Source: Microbulbifer pacificus
GTDB taxonomy: Bacteria; Pseudomonadota; Gammaproteobacteria; Pseudomonadales; Cellvibrionaceae
Direction of reading: 5' to 3'
Length of the DNA: 64,000 nt
Assembly: GCF_033723955.1 (NCBI RefSeq)
Contig: NZ_CP137555.1
Location: 2,658,001 to 2,722,000 of the forward strand
Shown in pieces: positions 34,705-44,015 of the stretch (the stretch's first letter is position 1; the number at the start of each line of letters is the position of its first letter). Both the position numbers and the translations under genes were made by a program. The notes under the pieces are model-generated. The model worked only from the letters and a program-made list of their open reading frames with translations. It ran no database searches and was not told the origin of the DNA.

Positions 34705-37221
34705 TTACGGGCAAAGACTGCGAATGCCGTGAGATTCCTGGGCTGCGTCCATCCACAGGTATTCATCATCGTCGCTAAAGTAGTAGTAGACGGTATTGTT
34801 GGGCAGGATCAGGATGGATATTCCACCGTACCCCGACATGAACGGCAGCCACAGTGGGGCGCTGCAGCCGGACATATCGTTGCTGACCTCGTGCGCCCAA
34901 AAGCCATTGTTGTACTTGTAGTCAGTCAGTGGCTGAAGTCCTCTATCCGCTGCATCCCTTTGTAGTGCCGCATCTAGCTGGGCCTGGTCCAGAACAGCCT
35001 GGCTGCTGCCGGCATAAAAGCTGCCGATTTTTGCCACATCATCCCTGAGCCACATAAGCCCCCACCCGGTAAACGGCTGCTGAACACTGTCATAGGTGCG
35101 GCGGCTGAATTCTGCGGTGGGGCTGACTCCCAGCGGAGACAGGATTTCCCCGATCAGGATGTCGGTAAATATGTCACTACTGCTGCCTTCCAGTCCTTTC
35201 ACATAGGCGTTCATGGCGGTGCCGAGCAGATAGGTGTCGGAGGTGTGGTACACCCATTGGGTACCGGGCGTGGCCTTGCGTGGATACTCGGTGCAGCTGT
35301 AGCTAATTTTGCTGGCGTGGTCTTCCGGCAAGAACAGGTCGTTGGTATGGCTCGCGCCTTCGTCACTCATGTAGCCGGCGAGCTTGTAGTTGCCGGTTCC
35401 CATGTCGAGGGCATTACCAAAGGTCACATCATTCCAGTTGCCGTTGGTATTGCAGTCACTGATGTAACTGCCGATGGATTGATTGAATGTGCCGGGATAT
35501 TTTTTCTCCAGGCGCATGAGTGTTCCGCCGGCAAATACCGATTTGGCTGTCGAATAAGACGGCACAACCAGTGAATCGCAATAGGGATAACTGCCCTGTC
35601 GAGAATTACAGCCGCCGACGTAGTGGGTTCCATCGATGACAAATCCCGCCAGGGAAATTGCCGCGGGGTCTTTGCCATTCGGTGTGGCAAAGTGCGTGAA
35701 ATCCGTGCCTGGGTAGTCCTGATTCAGTGCACTCAAGGGTTTGCTCGGCATACGGCCGTTTATTTCCGCCTGATACGCGCTGATCAGTACCGCGCTGTTG
35801 CTCACACTGTGCGGGGTATAGTTGGCGGAGAGTTGGCCCCACATATCAAACTGGAAGTAGAGGCAGGTTTCCCCGGCAATCTGATAGGCCACGTCGGAGA
35901 CCGAACCGTCGTCCCGGAACAGGAAGGTGAGGACACCATTGTGCATACAATTGGCATTTTTCTGTTGCAAGGCAAACGGCAGTGCCACCCGGCTGTAGGT
36001 TGTATCGCCGGTTTCATTCCATACCCTGCCAGGGGTCAACACATACTCCCACTCTGGATGTGCACTGGGGATTGAGCCTCGCTGCACGGGAAAGATGTGG
36101 CTACCTGTCTGAATAAACTCGAAATTGAATTCGGGCAGATGTTTGCGGGTAGTGTCCTGGGCGCCGACGTAGCGGAAAGTATCCTTGTGCTTTGTGAATG
36201 TGCCCCCGGTCGCTTCACCAACTAATTCCAGTGAGCCCTGGAATTGGTTGGTCGGCATGGCCGCCTGTGCGGGCAAGGCAAAATGGCTGTAATCAACCAG
36301 GTTGCCCGAGCCTGCACCGTTGATCAGGGTGTTCATACTCAGTGCCGTGCGGCTGACAGCACCATTACCCGTCAGTGGATCGAAATTTTCCACACTGCCG
36401 TTGCCGCCGCTGCTCGCTGCACCTGCCAGACTGATGACAGTGTTGGGTTCATCTGGATCGCTGGAGGCAACAAGAATATTGCTGGTGAAGCTTCCGGCTA
36501 CAGATGGTGAAAAAGACACCCCGATACTGCAATTACCGCCGGCAGCAATGTTGTTGCAGTTATTGTTGGAAATACTGAAGGGCGCCGACGGGTTGCTGAT
36601 ATTGTTGATCACCAGCGCCGCGGTGCCGGTGTTTGAAATCATGATGTTTTGCGATGTAGTACCGCCGGGAGACAGCGTGCCAAAGTCTACCGCCGCGGGG
36701 GCACTGATGTCGGGTTCGGTCGCTGCACCGCCAATACCGGTTACCTGAGCTTGGTGTCCATAGCAGTAGTCGCCAGTGGTGGCTCCGGTGCCGCGAAATC
36801 GCAGCTGTAAACCTGGGTTGTTGTCGGCACCTGGCGAGGTACTGTTGCTATTGAACAGGGTGCCGTTGTCATTTCCATTCGCGATGGTCAGTGCCGTAGT
36901 CCAACTGCTGCCGCCATCCACGGAGATCTCACCGTAGCAAAATTCCCCGTTTTCCAGCGAGCTCGCAGACATGGTGAGGGCCACTGAAACGGCTGTGTAG
37001 CCCGCGGTAGACACGCTGCGGACCGCGGCTGAGTAACCGCGCAAGCGAAGGGTATTGTTTTGCGAATCCACCGTTCCGCTCGCGGACCAGTCCGCGATAT
37101 CGCCGCTGTCAAAATTGTCGGAGTAGATGGTCTCTGCGCCGGCACGCAGCGAAGTGATGGCGCCGAACAAGACCAGGGTTGCGGCAAGTCTGGCGCGGTT
37201 TAGTTTTTTATTGGTTTCCAT
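34705..37221 (-). CDS. Secreted choice-of-anchor-D protein with a beta-lactamase-like serine hydrolase domain
   Basis: The product is 838 residues from the ATG at 37221, after AAGGTG, followed by a signal peptide (ending near SLRAGAE). Residues up to about 165 form a beta-rich domain with paired cysteines (SLENGEFCYGEISVDGG). A choice-of-anchor-D/ASPM-like domain follows (VDFGTLSPGGTTSQNIMISNTGTAALVI). The large C-terminal part has PSYSTAKSVFAG, an S-x-x-K motif as in class C beta-lactamase-type serine hydrolases, and VYHTSDTYLLGTAMNAYV at the place of the usual Y-S-N motif. The substrate may be a peptide or ester; that is inference. Clear KTG-like third motif was not found. Confidence 0.7.
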   Translation of the reverse strand: METNKKLNRARLAATLVLFGAITSLRAGAETIYSDNFDSGDIADWSASGTVDSQNNTLRLRGYSAAVRSVSTAGYTAVSVALTMSASSLENGEFCYGEISVDGGSSWTTALTIANGNDNGTLFNSNSTSPGADNNPGLQLRFRGTGATTGDYCYGHQAQVTGIGGAATEPDISAPAAVDFGTLSPGGTTSQNIMISNTGTAALVINNISNPSAPFSISNNNCNNIAAGGNCSIGVSFSPSVAGSFTSNILVASSDPDEPNTVISLAGAASSGGNGSVENFDPLTGNGAVSRTALSMNTLINGAGSGNLVDYSHFALPAQAAMPTNQFQGSLELVGEATGGTFTKHKDTFRYVGAQDTTRKHLPEFNFEFIQTGSHIFPVQRGSIPSAHPEWEYVLTPGRVWNETGDTTYSRVALPFALQQKNANCMHNGVLTFLFRDDGSVSDVAYQIAGETCLYFQFDMWGQLSANYTPHSVSNSAVLISAYQAEINGRMPSKPLSALNQDYPGTDFTHFATPNGKDPAAISLAGFVIDGTHYVGGCNSRQGSYPYCDSLVVPSYSTAKSVFAGGTLMRLEKKYPGTFNQSIGSYISDCNTNGNWNDVTFGNALDMGTGNYKLAGYMSDEGASHTNDLFLPEDHASKISYSCTEYPRKATPGTQWVYHTSDTYLLGTAMNAYVKGLEGSSSDIFTDILIGEILSPLGVSPTAEFSRRTYDSVQQPFTGWGLMWLRDDVAKIGSFYAGSSQAVLDQAQLDAALQRDAADRGLQPLTDYKYNNGFWAHEVSNDMSGCSAPLWLPFMSGYGGISILILPNNTVYYYFSDDDEYLWMDAAQESHGIRSLCP

Positions 37222-37591
37222 GGTTACACCTTGATAATTGTTTTCATCTGGGTGCAAGTTCTCCGGCACTGCAAGGTGAAACCTGCATCGCGCTAACATG
37301 CCGGAGATTATCGGGAAGCCATAGAACCAGCTATGGAACTGGGGTGGATCCAGATCGATAAAGCTACTAGCGCAAGTGCTATGCGGTCGTCAGCTTTACC
37401 AATTTAGATAGCGGAATCACTGCCGATGTCGAAATTGTTGAAACCGGGAGCAAGTTCCTTTGGTGTGACGGCGGAGGATTACATCAGAAGTTTGCGCTTT
37501 CGAAAATGGCGAACCCGTGGACACTCCGGACCGCAAGGTGAAGGTGTCCTTCAATCTCGCCAGGTAAGGCGCACAGTCTCCTGCAGGTTGC
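37222..37591. other. Spacer without recognised gene
   Basis: The 370 bases between the ATP-grasp gene end and the secreted hydrolase start should contain the hydrolase promoter. A short plus-strand ORF (37426-37746) runs into the ATP-grasp gene in antisense and has no recognisable sequence. I see no RNA gene. Confidence 0.35.
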
Positions 37592-38422
37592 TCAGGCCAC
37601 CTGCCGCAACCGCCGCCGGGGCGTGCTCGGGCGCGTCGGATAGTTGGGGCCGGTGGGCACCGAGCTCTGTTTCAGGTACTCCAGTATCGCATCCCGAAGT
37701 TTTGCCGTGCCGCCCTCGATTCCCTGGTTGCCGAACAGCCGGTTGAACTCGAACACGTAGGGGTGATCCCCCACCATGGCGATATCCCAGCCCGCGTGGT
37801 TGACGTCGAGGGTGCGTGCCAGGTGCAGTGCCAGATCGATGGCCGCCTGGGGTACCGGGGCGCGATCGACGGTGCCGCCCTTGGATACGTTGTTGTAAAA
37901 CCCTTGTTCCGCCTGCAGTCGCCAGTAGGCCGTCACCACCTGGCCGCCCACGATCACAATGCGGATATCGCGGTCGATCGGCAGCCACTCCTGCACATAC
38001 AGCACTTCGGTTTTTTCCAGGTAGCTGCGCCATTCTTCCCGGTTTTCGATCAGCCATACACCGCAGCCGCGGGAGGCTTTAGGCAGCTTGGCGACAAACG
38101 GGTGGTCCATGGCTTCCCACAGATGCTCGGCATTTTCCGGGGTGTTGGCGAGGATGCGGGTGCTGGGCGTATTGCCCGGTGCAACCAGCTCGAAAGCTCG
38201 GGTCATTTCGACTTTGTTGTGTCCCAGCCGATAGCTGGATTCACTGGGAAAGACGCGGGCCTTGAGGGCGTATGTGAGCGCGTTCAATTGCCAGTACTCG
38301 GGGAATAGTACCCATTCCGCATCGGCAATTTGCGTTTTGTATTTGAAGACTTCTTCGGGTTTCAGTTGCAGGGTATCTGCGAAACCGAGGGTTCTGAATA
38401 CGTCAAAAGAGATCCAAGCCAC
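37592..38422 (-). CDS. RimK-like ATP-grasp protein
   Basis: The 276-residue protein has ATP-grasp features: PFVAKLPKASRGCGVWLIENREEW (the ATP-binding lysine and glycine loop), VLYVQEWLPIDRDIRIVIVGGQVV (acidic E-x-L/x-D region) and HAGWDIAMVGDHPYVFEFNRLFGNQG (the D-x-x and E-x-N metal ligands). It resembles RimK-type ligases, which join amino acids to proteins or small molecules by way of an acyl phosphate. The RidA gene lies 92 bases upstream on the same strand. The substrates cannot be told. Confidence 0.8.
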   Translation of the reverse strand: MAWISFDVFRTLGFADTLQLKPEEVFKYKTQIADAEWVLFPEYWQLNALTYALKARVFPSESSYRLGHNKVEMTRAFELVAPGNTPSTRILANTPENAEHLWEAMDHPFVAKLPKASRGCGVWLIENREEWRSYLEKTEVLYVQEWLPIDRDIRIVIVGGQVVTAYWRLQAEQGFYNNVSKGGTVDRAPVPQAAIDLALHLARTLDVNHAGWDIAMVGDHPYVFEFNRLFGNQGIEGGTAKLRDAILEYLKQSSVPTGPNYPTRPSTPRRRLRQVA

Positions 38423-38514
38423 CGGTTAAAACACACACAAGTTGAGATGCGCGTTTTTACGGTGGCCCGGGTTTTCCGTCAAGCAAATTTACACGGGCTG
38501 TGCAAAAAAACTGC

Positions 38515-38898
38515 TTATTTTGGTAACCGTGCGGTCACCTGAATCTCAATCTTCATGGCGTCGTTCAGCAGGCGCGCTTCGAACACGGTGGCCGCCGGGC
38601 GTACCTCGCCCAGCCACTTCTGGAACACCGGCCAGCAGGGCTCGAAGTCGTCGCGGTTCGGCAGGATGTAGGTCACGCGCACGATGTCCGCCACTGCAGC
38701 GCCGGCCTCTTTCAGGGCCTGCTCGATATTGGCGAAGCACTGGTCCGCCTGCTCCACCACGCTGTCGCTGATGCTGTTGGTGGCGTAGTTGAAACCGGTA
38801 GTACCGGAGACGAACACATAGTCGCCGTCCACAACTGCGCGGGAATAGCCGATCTTGCTCTCAAACTCCGATCCGCTGGAAATCAGTTTTCTGCTCAC
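38515..38898 (-). CDS. RidA family protein
   Basis: The 127-residue protein has the YjgF/YER057c/UK114 fold: SRAVVDGDYVFVSGTTGFN, ADQCFANIEQALKEAGAAVADIVRVTYIL and VFEARLLNDAMKIEIQVTARL at the end. The usual catalytic arginine region (canonical IR in the R-P-A...V-E motif) is here RPAATVFEARLL, with R present before PA. RidA proteins hydrolyse reactive 2-aminoacrylate-type enamines; several subfamilies have other roles. It precedes the ATP-grasp gene. Confidence 0.85.
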   Translation of the reverse strand: MSRKLISSGSEFESKIGYSRAVVDGDYVFVSGTTGFNYATNSISDSVVEQADQCFANIEQALKEAGAAVADIVRVTYILPNRDDFEPCWPVFQKWLGEVRPAATVFEARLLNDAMKIEIQVTARLPK

Positions 38899-39069
38899 AA
38901 ATTACTCCTTGTGGGAAAGGCCCGCGATCGGGGCCTTGAGATAGTTGGGGGCTGGATCATGCCATAGGCCACTGAAAACCCATAGCGGGATGTCGGCATG
39001 CGACCGAACTGCTGTTTACAGACCGATCGCACGAGTGAAATGCGAGTGGTAACTGCTGGGCCGGGTGCG

Positions 39070-40956
39070 TTACTTATCGGCGTCCGGCAGGTGTGTTTCC
39101 GCTTCCTTGCGCAGGAAGCCCGCGGCCTCCTCATCCTGTGCCAGGTTGTGATCGGTGGGCATGGCCCGGGTCTGCTGATTCAGCTGGTGAATCTGTGAGG
39201 CGTTGCCCAGGTCGCGGTTGCTGGTGATGGACGCGATGGACTCGCGATCCTTGAGGAAATTCACCACGTCGTTCTTGATGCTCTGAAGCTCGCGCTCGTC
39301 CCGGTGCATTTCCAGGATGTGGCGCGGGTGCTCCAGGTTCTTCATGCCGGTGGAGGCAAATGTGCTGGAGACGATGCGGGAGACCACTACCCAAGGCGTG
39401 ATACTGCAGCGCACCAGGGTGTTCTCCGAGCGGGTGCTGTCGTGAATACCGGTGCCGGTGGAAATTTTCGACTCGGTAAAGGTGCCCTCACACTTGAAGT
39501 ACACCAGCAGGGATTCAAACTGGATCTCGGCAAAGTGCAGGTGAGCGGCGTTGGCGAGCAGCTGGCCGAAGGATTTCATCAGGAATCCGATCAGCAGGAT
39601 ATGTAGCGCGCTCATGCCGAGGCCCAGCAACGCAAAGACCTGCTCGCTGTTCAGAATCTGGGTGAATGAACCGGTGGCGGGGCTGGCAATGAAGCTGTAG
39701 ATATCCACCAGTTTGTAAGCCAGCATCAGAGTAAAGGCGATGGCGATCGCGCTCAGCACATTGCCCGCAACCAGTGCGGCAAAGCGCGCTTTGCGGAAGG
39801 TTTCGCCGAGATCCATGGGCTTCACCCGCGGTTGGACCTCCTGGATCATTTCACCGCGAAACCCGCCCTTGCCATCGGTCTGTTCCTGCAGTTGCGGATC
39901 GAGTTCGCGGTATACGCGATTGGGCACTTCCTTGTAGCGGCGGTTGGCCATTACCAGGTTGTCGAGATTGATGAAAATTTCGTTCGGGTGTACCGACTCC
40001 TGCCAGTTCTCGCGCAGCTCGGACACTTCCGCCACCGGGTCGGCGAGTGCGAGACGCTGGCGCAACAGCACGAAACACAGTGCGCCGCTGGCAGCGCCCA
40101 ACAGCAGTGCGGCAACGATATACAGCCCCGGGTTCAGGTTGGGTACCTGGGCCAGGAAGCCGTCCAGCTGTTGCGGTGTCATGCGGCTTTTGGTCAGCAT
40201 CCAGGAGGCAAAGAGGCCTGCCAGCACCGGCACAATCAGGGCCAGGGTGATGGCCCGGGACAGAGTGCCGCCACCGAGGGATTCGATGTTGTGTTCGGCG
40301 CTGCGCTGGATCGGCTTGCCCGCGCGCCGCCAGATCACCAGCAGATAGACCATCAGCAGCACGGAATACACCGGGAACAGCAGTTCTCCGGCGGTACCGG
40401 CAAATCCCGCGAGCGACACAAAGGCCACCAGCGCATAGGCCACCAGCGCAAACAGTGTGCTGGTCCAGGCACCGAACAAACGCTGGGCGAAGTTGCGCAC
40501 CGGATAGGGCATGAACAGCAACTTGGGTACAAAGGTGTGCAGCAGGCGCGCCAGGAACCCCTGGGGCTCGGTAAACGTCGCATTCTTGCGGCCGATCAGC
40601 ATTTCTTCCAGTTGCTGCGCGTTATAGGCCACATAGGCGGCCTCTTCCTTCGCGGTGCTGCTTTCGGATTTACTGCGGTTTGGGGCGAGCGAGGTGGGGT
40701 GGTTACGGCCGACGAAATAACGCAGCACCGCGTAGATGCCGCTCGCGAGTACGCGGATGCCCGCACCCAGCAGGTACAGGCCGAATGCCATCAGGATCCA
40801 GCCGGCGCCGGCGTTTTGCCTGACGGTGGCGGCGGCGGAAATCAATAGCACCAGACCGGAAATGGTCTGCAGGCCACCGCGGATGGCGGTGACGGTGCCC
40901 TCGGTTTTAAATGGATTTTTCAGCCCGAGGTCGATCGATCCGTAATCGAACGCCAT
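39070..40956 (-). CDS. Large multi-pass membrane protein of unknown function
   Basis: The 628-residue protein has hydrophobic segments near residues 25-45, 50-70, 165-185, 190-210, 230-250, 275-295 (with GAASGALCFVLL), 390-415 and 440-465, and two long soluble parts. One is around residues 310-385, containing SVHPNEIFINLDNLVMANRRYKEVPNRVYREL, and the other is the C-terminal 160 residues, acidic and helical, ending in ETHLPDADK. I recognise no family. The gene is isolated between a RidA gene and the M1 aminopeptidases, all on the minus strand. Confidence 0.8.
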   Translation of the reverse strand: MAFDYGSIDLGLKNPFKTEGTVTAIRGGLQTISGLVLLISAAATVRQNAGAGWILMAFGLYLLGAGIRVLASGIYAVLRYFVGRNHPTSLAPNRSKSESSTAKEEAAYVAYNAQQLEEMLIGRKNATFTEPQGFLARLLHTFVPKLLFMPYPVRNFAQRLFGAWTSTLFALVAYALVAFVSLAGFAGTAGELLFPVYSVLLMVYLLVIWRRAGKPIQRSAEHNIESLGGGTLSRAITLALIVPVLAGLFASWMLTKSRMTPQQLDGFLAQVPNLNPGLYIVAALLLGAASGALCFVLLRQRLALADPVAEVSELRENWQESVHPNEIFINLDNLVMANRRYKEVPNRVYRELDPQLQEQTDGKGGFRGEMIQEVQPRVKPMDLGETFRKARFAALVAGNVLSAIAIAFTLMLAYKLVDIYSFIASPATGSFTQILNSEQVFALLGLGMSALHILLIGFLMKSFGQLLANAAHLHFAEIQFESLLVYFKCEGTFTESKISTGTGIHDSTRSENTLVRCSITPWVVVSRIVSSTFASTGMKNLEHPRHILEMHRDERELQSIKNDVVNFLKDRESIASITSNRDLGNASQIHQLNQQTRAMPTDHNLAQDEEAAGFLRKEAETHLPDADK

Positions 40957-41210
40957 GCTTCCCCCTGATGTTCATTAGTGCAGGAATCCACAGCAGGAAC
41001 GTCGCGGAATGCCGGCATTATTGGTGAAAAAGTTTCTGGTTGGTTGTGCCGGAAGTTGTGATGTTCCACACAATTAGCTGGTCGAGGGGTTATACCACGC
41101 TCGGATTGCGGGGGCGAGAATTGAGATCTCGTGTGGCGAATGGCAGTGGCATTCGTCATTGGAGAGTTTGTCAGTCAGTCCCCGAAGTTCCGGGGACTGA
41201 CTGAATGGCT
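40957..41210. other. Spacer with strong hairpin
   Basis: This holds the promoter of the membrane protein gene and, at 41172-41204, a hairpin after the first M1 aminopeptidase gene. Nothing else is evident. Confidence 0.35.
41172..41204 (-). terminator. Hairpin downstream of the M1 aminopeptidase gene
   Basis: CAGTCAGTCCCCG and its complement CGGGGACTGACTG form a long near-perfect stem with a short loop, just past the stop codon at 41211. No T-run follows on the minus strand, so it may stabilise the mRNA end instead of ending transcription. Confidence 0.45.
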
Positions 41211-43910
41211 TTAGCGACTTGCCGCTTGCTTCGCGTTCATGGCTTCACACCATTCGCTCTGCTGCCGGCGCTCCTGCAGTACACGGCCGAGTGCAGGCAT
41301 CAGCTCGGTGTTGTCTTTCAATACCGTGCGGTAGCCTGCAGTATCTTCCTCGCCGCATACCACCGGGAACAGGCTGGCATAGGCCTTGTTGTACAGAGTG
41401 TCGCCGGTGGCGCTGACCTTGGGTACCGCATCGAACAGTTGTGCACTGAACTGGCGGTACAGTCCGAGCTGCTCCGCGGGGAACAGGTAGCCGGCCGCGG
41501 CGCGGATCTGGCTCAGTTTGAACTGCTCGCGTTTGTTGAGGATGTTATCCAGCCACTCGCGCTTGGCCTCCGCCGTCGGGCGCACGGCGCGGGCGCCGAT
41601 GGCGGCGAGCTGGGCGCGATCGCTGTTGTCTGCTTTTAGCTGGTCGGCCACGCGTTTTTCGTAGTCGCCGTGCAGGTGGCGGTTCAGCAGCACAATCAGC
41701 GGCCAGCGGCGGTCCTGGTCGAGCACCAGGCCATCGATTGCCAGCTTGCCGTCCAGCATCTGCTCCGCGCGCATTAACGCCTGTTGTGAACCGGCGACAT
41801 CGGCAAAGGTACCAAACCAGGTTTTCTGCACGTCGCTGCCCGCGGGTGCCTGTTGCAGCTGCTGCCAGGTGAAATTCTCGATGGCCTGCAGGTACTGGTC
41901 GCGCTCGGCCTGTGGCAGGTCGAGGCGGAACAGGTAGGCGTGTGCGGATTGCAGGCGGCCGCTGATCAGGCGGATGACGTTGATATCGCGCTCGCCGCCG
42001 GCATTCTGCAGGGCGAAATCGATCCACTCGGTAAGCGGCATCTGTGCATCGGTGACCGCATCGAACAGGCTCTGCCACAGCATCAGGCGGGTGAAGGTGC
42101 TGTCGATCTGGTTGATGTGCTGCTTGGCCTGCGCGATGGAATCGGCATCCAGGCGGGTTTTCACATAACCCCAGTCTTCATCGTTCAGATTGAGAATCTG
42201 CGGGCAGGGCATGCCGGCGGCATCCTTCACTTCGGTGCGCGCGCCACCATAGGTGACCGGCACCCGCGCCACGCGCGCCATCTTGTCGTCCTGTAGCTGG
42301 TAAATACCGAGCTGCACGCGCTGCTCGCGCAATACCGGGTACTGTTCCGGCGCGGTCTGCTCGATGGTCAACTTGCTGAGCTTGCCGTCGTGGCACTGGA
42401 AGTCGGCACTGATGGTGTTGACGCCGGCCTGGTACAACCACTTCTGGGTCCAGTCGTCGAGATCCTTGTTCGCCGCCTTGCCCAGCGCGCCCATGAAATC
42501 CTTCAGTTCCGCGTTGCCGTAGGAAAAGGTTTTCAGGTAATCGCTGACGCCTTGTCGAAACTCCTCTTTGCCCAGGTAGTAGGGCAGTTGATTCAGCACC
42601 GAACCGCCCTTGCCGTAGGTGATGCCATCGAAGTTGGAAAAGGCTTCGTCGGTGTTGCGCACGGTCACTTCGATCGGGTGCGTGGTCGGCAGCTGGTCGG
42701 CGCCGTAGGCCCACTGCTTGGAGCCCAGGTAGAAGTTCTGCCACACATCATCGAACTCGCTGTTTTCCGACAGCGCGAGCGAAGCCATGTAAGTGGCGAA
42801 GCTCTCCTTTAGCCACAGGCCGTTCCACCATTTCATGGTAACCAGATCGCCGAACCACATGTGCGCCATCTCGTGGGCGATCACATTGGACAGGCGCTGG
42901 CGCTGGGCCTGGGTCTGTTCACCGCGGGTCACATAGTTTTCGTTGAAGGTCACCGCGCCCACGTTTTCCATCGCACCGATGGTGAAGTCCGGCACGATCA
43001 GCTGGTCGTATTTGCCGAATGGATAGGGGATGTCGAAATACTTCTGGTAGAAGGCGAAGGATTCCTGGGTGAACTTGAACCAGTCCTCGGGCTTGACGTA
43101 TTCCGCCATGGCCTTGCGTGCGAACAGGCGCAGCGGAATGCCATCGGCGTTGTTTTCCCATACCACGAAGGGGCCGGCGTGCAGCGGGAAAATATACGAG
43201 GAAAATTTCTTGGTCTGCGGGAAGTGCCAGCGCTTGAAGCCATTTTTCAGGTCGGTGATCTTGTCTTCACGCGCGGTAGTCACCACCTGCCAATCCGCCG
43301 GCGCAGTGACGTCCACGGTGTAGCGCGCCTTCAGGTCCGGCTGGTCGAAGTGCGGGAAAAAGCGGTTGGCCTTGTAGGGTTCGAAATGGGTGTAGAGGTA
43401 GGCGCTGCCGTCTTCGGTATCCTGGAAACGGTGCAGGCCGGACCCGTCCGTTGAGTACGGGTGACTGTACTCGATGACGATCTTGTTTTCGCCCTTGCGC
43501 ACGTCGCGCGGTGCGATGCTGATGAAGTGGCCGTTGTAATTGAATTTAACCGGCTTGCCGTTGGCACTGACAGACTTCACTTCGCCGCCGGCAAAGTCGA
43601 TGGTCAGCGGCTGCTTCAGGTCACGGGCGAGGGTGGTGTCGGCGGTGACCACACCGCTGAAATTGTCAGATTTGCCGTCGAGTTTTACCGCAATGGAGTA
43701 ATCCACATTGGCGATCTGCTCGCGGCGCAGGGCAGCGTACTCTGCGGTGAGCGAGGATGCGGCCGCACGCGGAATCACACCGCTGGTGTTTTGTCCCTGG
43801 CCTTGCGGCTTGGCCGGTGAGGTGGCCAGCGCGCTGTGGGCGAGCAGTGCAGATATAGCGGTGGCCAGCACCTTGTGGGTCGCGCTTTTCTGGTTGTTAT
43901 GGCGGGGCAT
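41211..43910 (-). CDS. M1 family aminopeptidase, exported (paralog 1)
   Basis: The product is 899 residues from the ATG at 43910 after GGGAG, with a signal peptide (ATAISALLAHSALA, cleavage near residue 30-34). It contains the exopeptidase motif GAMENVGAVTF and the zinc site HEMAH with H346, E347, H350, and E369 eighteen residues on (HEMAHMWFGD... WLKESFATYM). A tyrosine of the catalytic type is expected at about 80 residues further. The C-terminal helical domain is ERAP1/ERAP2-like. It should act outside the cytoplasm on peptides. It is followed by a similar gene upstream at 44016-46712. Confidence 0.93.
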   Translation of the reverse strand: MPRHNNQKSATHKVLATAISALLAHSALATSPAKPQGQGQNTSGVIPRAAASSLTAEYAALRREQIANVDYSIAVKLDGKSDNFSGVVTADTTLARDLKQPLTIDFAGGEVKSVSANGKPVKFNYNGHFISIAPRDVRKGENKIVIEYSHPYSTDGSGLHRFQDTEDGSAYLYTHFEPYKANRFFPHFDQPDLKARYTVDVTAPADWQVVTTAREDKITDLKNGFKRWHFPQTKKFSSYIFPLHAGPFVVWENNADGIPLRLFARKAMAEYVKPEDWFKFTQESFAFYQKYFDIPYPFGKYDQLIVPDFTIGAMENVGAVTFNENYVTRGEQTQAQRQRLSNVIAHEMAHMWFGDLVTMKWWNGLWLKESFATYMASLALSENSEFDDVWQNFYLGSKQWAYGADQLPTTHPIEVTVRNTDEAFSNFDGITYGKGGSVLNQLPYYLGKEEFRQGVSDYLKTFSYGNAELKDFMGALGKAANKDLDDWTQKWLYQAGVNTISADFQCHDGKLSKLTIEQTAPEQYPVLREQRVQLGIYQLQDDKMARVARVPVTYGGARTEVKDAAGMPCPQILNLNDEDWGYVKTRLDADSIAQAKQHINQIDSTFTRLMLWQSLFDAVTDAQMPLTEWIDFALQNAGGERDINVIRLISGRLQSAHAYLFRLDLPQAERDQYLQAIENFTWQQLQQAPAGSDVQKTWFGTFADVAGSQQALMRAEQMLDGKLAIDGLVLDQDRRWPLIVLLNRHLHGDYEKRVADQLKADNSDRAQLAAIGARAVRPTAEAKREWLDNILNKREQFKLSQIRAAAGYLFPAEQLGLYRQFSAQLFDAVPKVSATGDTLYNKAYASLFPVVCGEEDTAGYRTVLKDNTELMPALGRVLQERRQQSEWCEAMNAKQAASR

Positions 43911-43975
43911 GCAATTCTCCCGTGAAAGATTATTTGGCTGGGTGCCGTTATTGATTGGTAGCAAATATACGCAAA

Positions 43976-44005
43976 TAAAAAAGGCCCCGCAGGGCCTTTT
44001 TTATT
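43976..44005 (-). terminator. Terminator between the two M1 genes
   Basis: AAAAAAGGCCC-CGCA-GGGCCTTTTTT forms a hairpin with T-tracts in both directions, just past the stop codon of the upstream M1 gene. The two paralogs are therefore separately transcribed. Confidence 0.85.
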
Positions 44006-44015
44006 TGGTTGCCGA

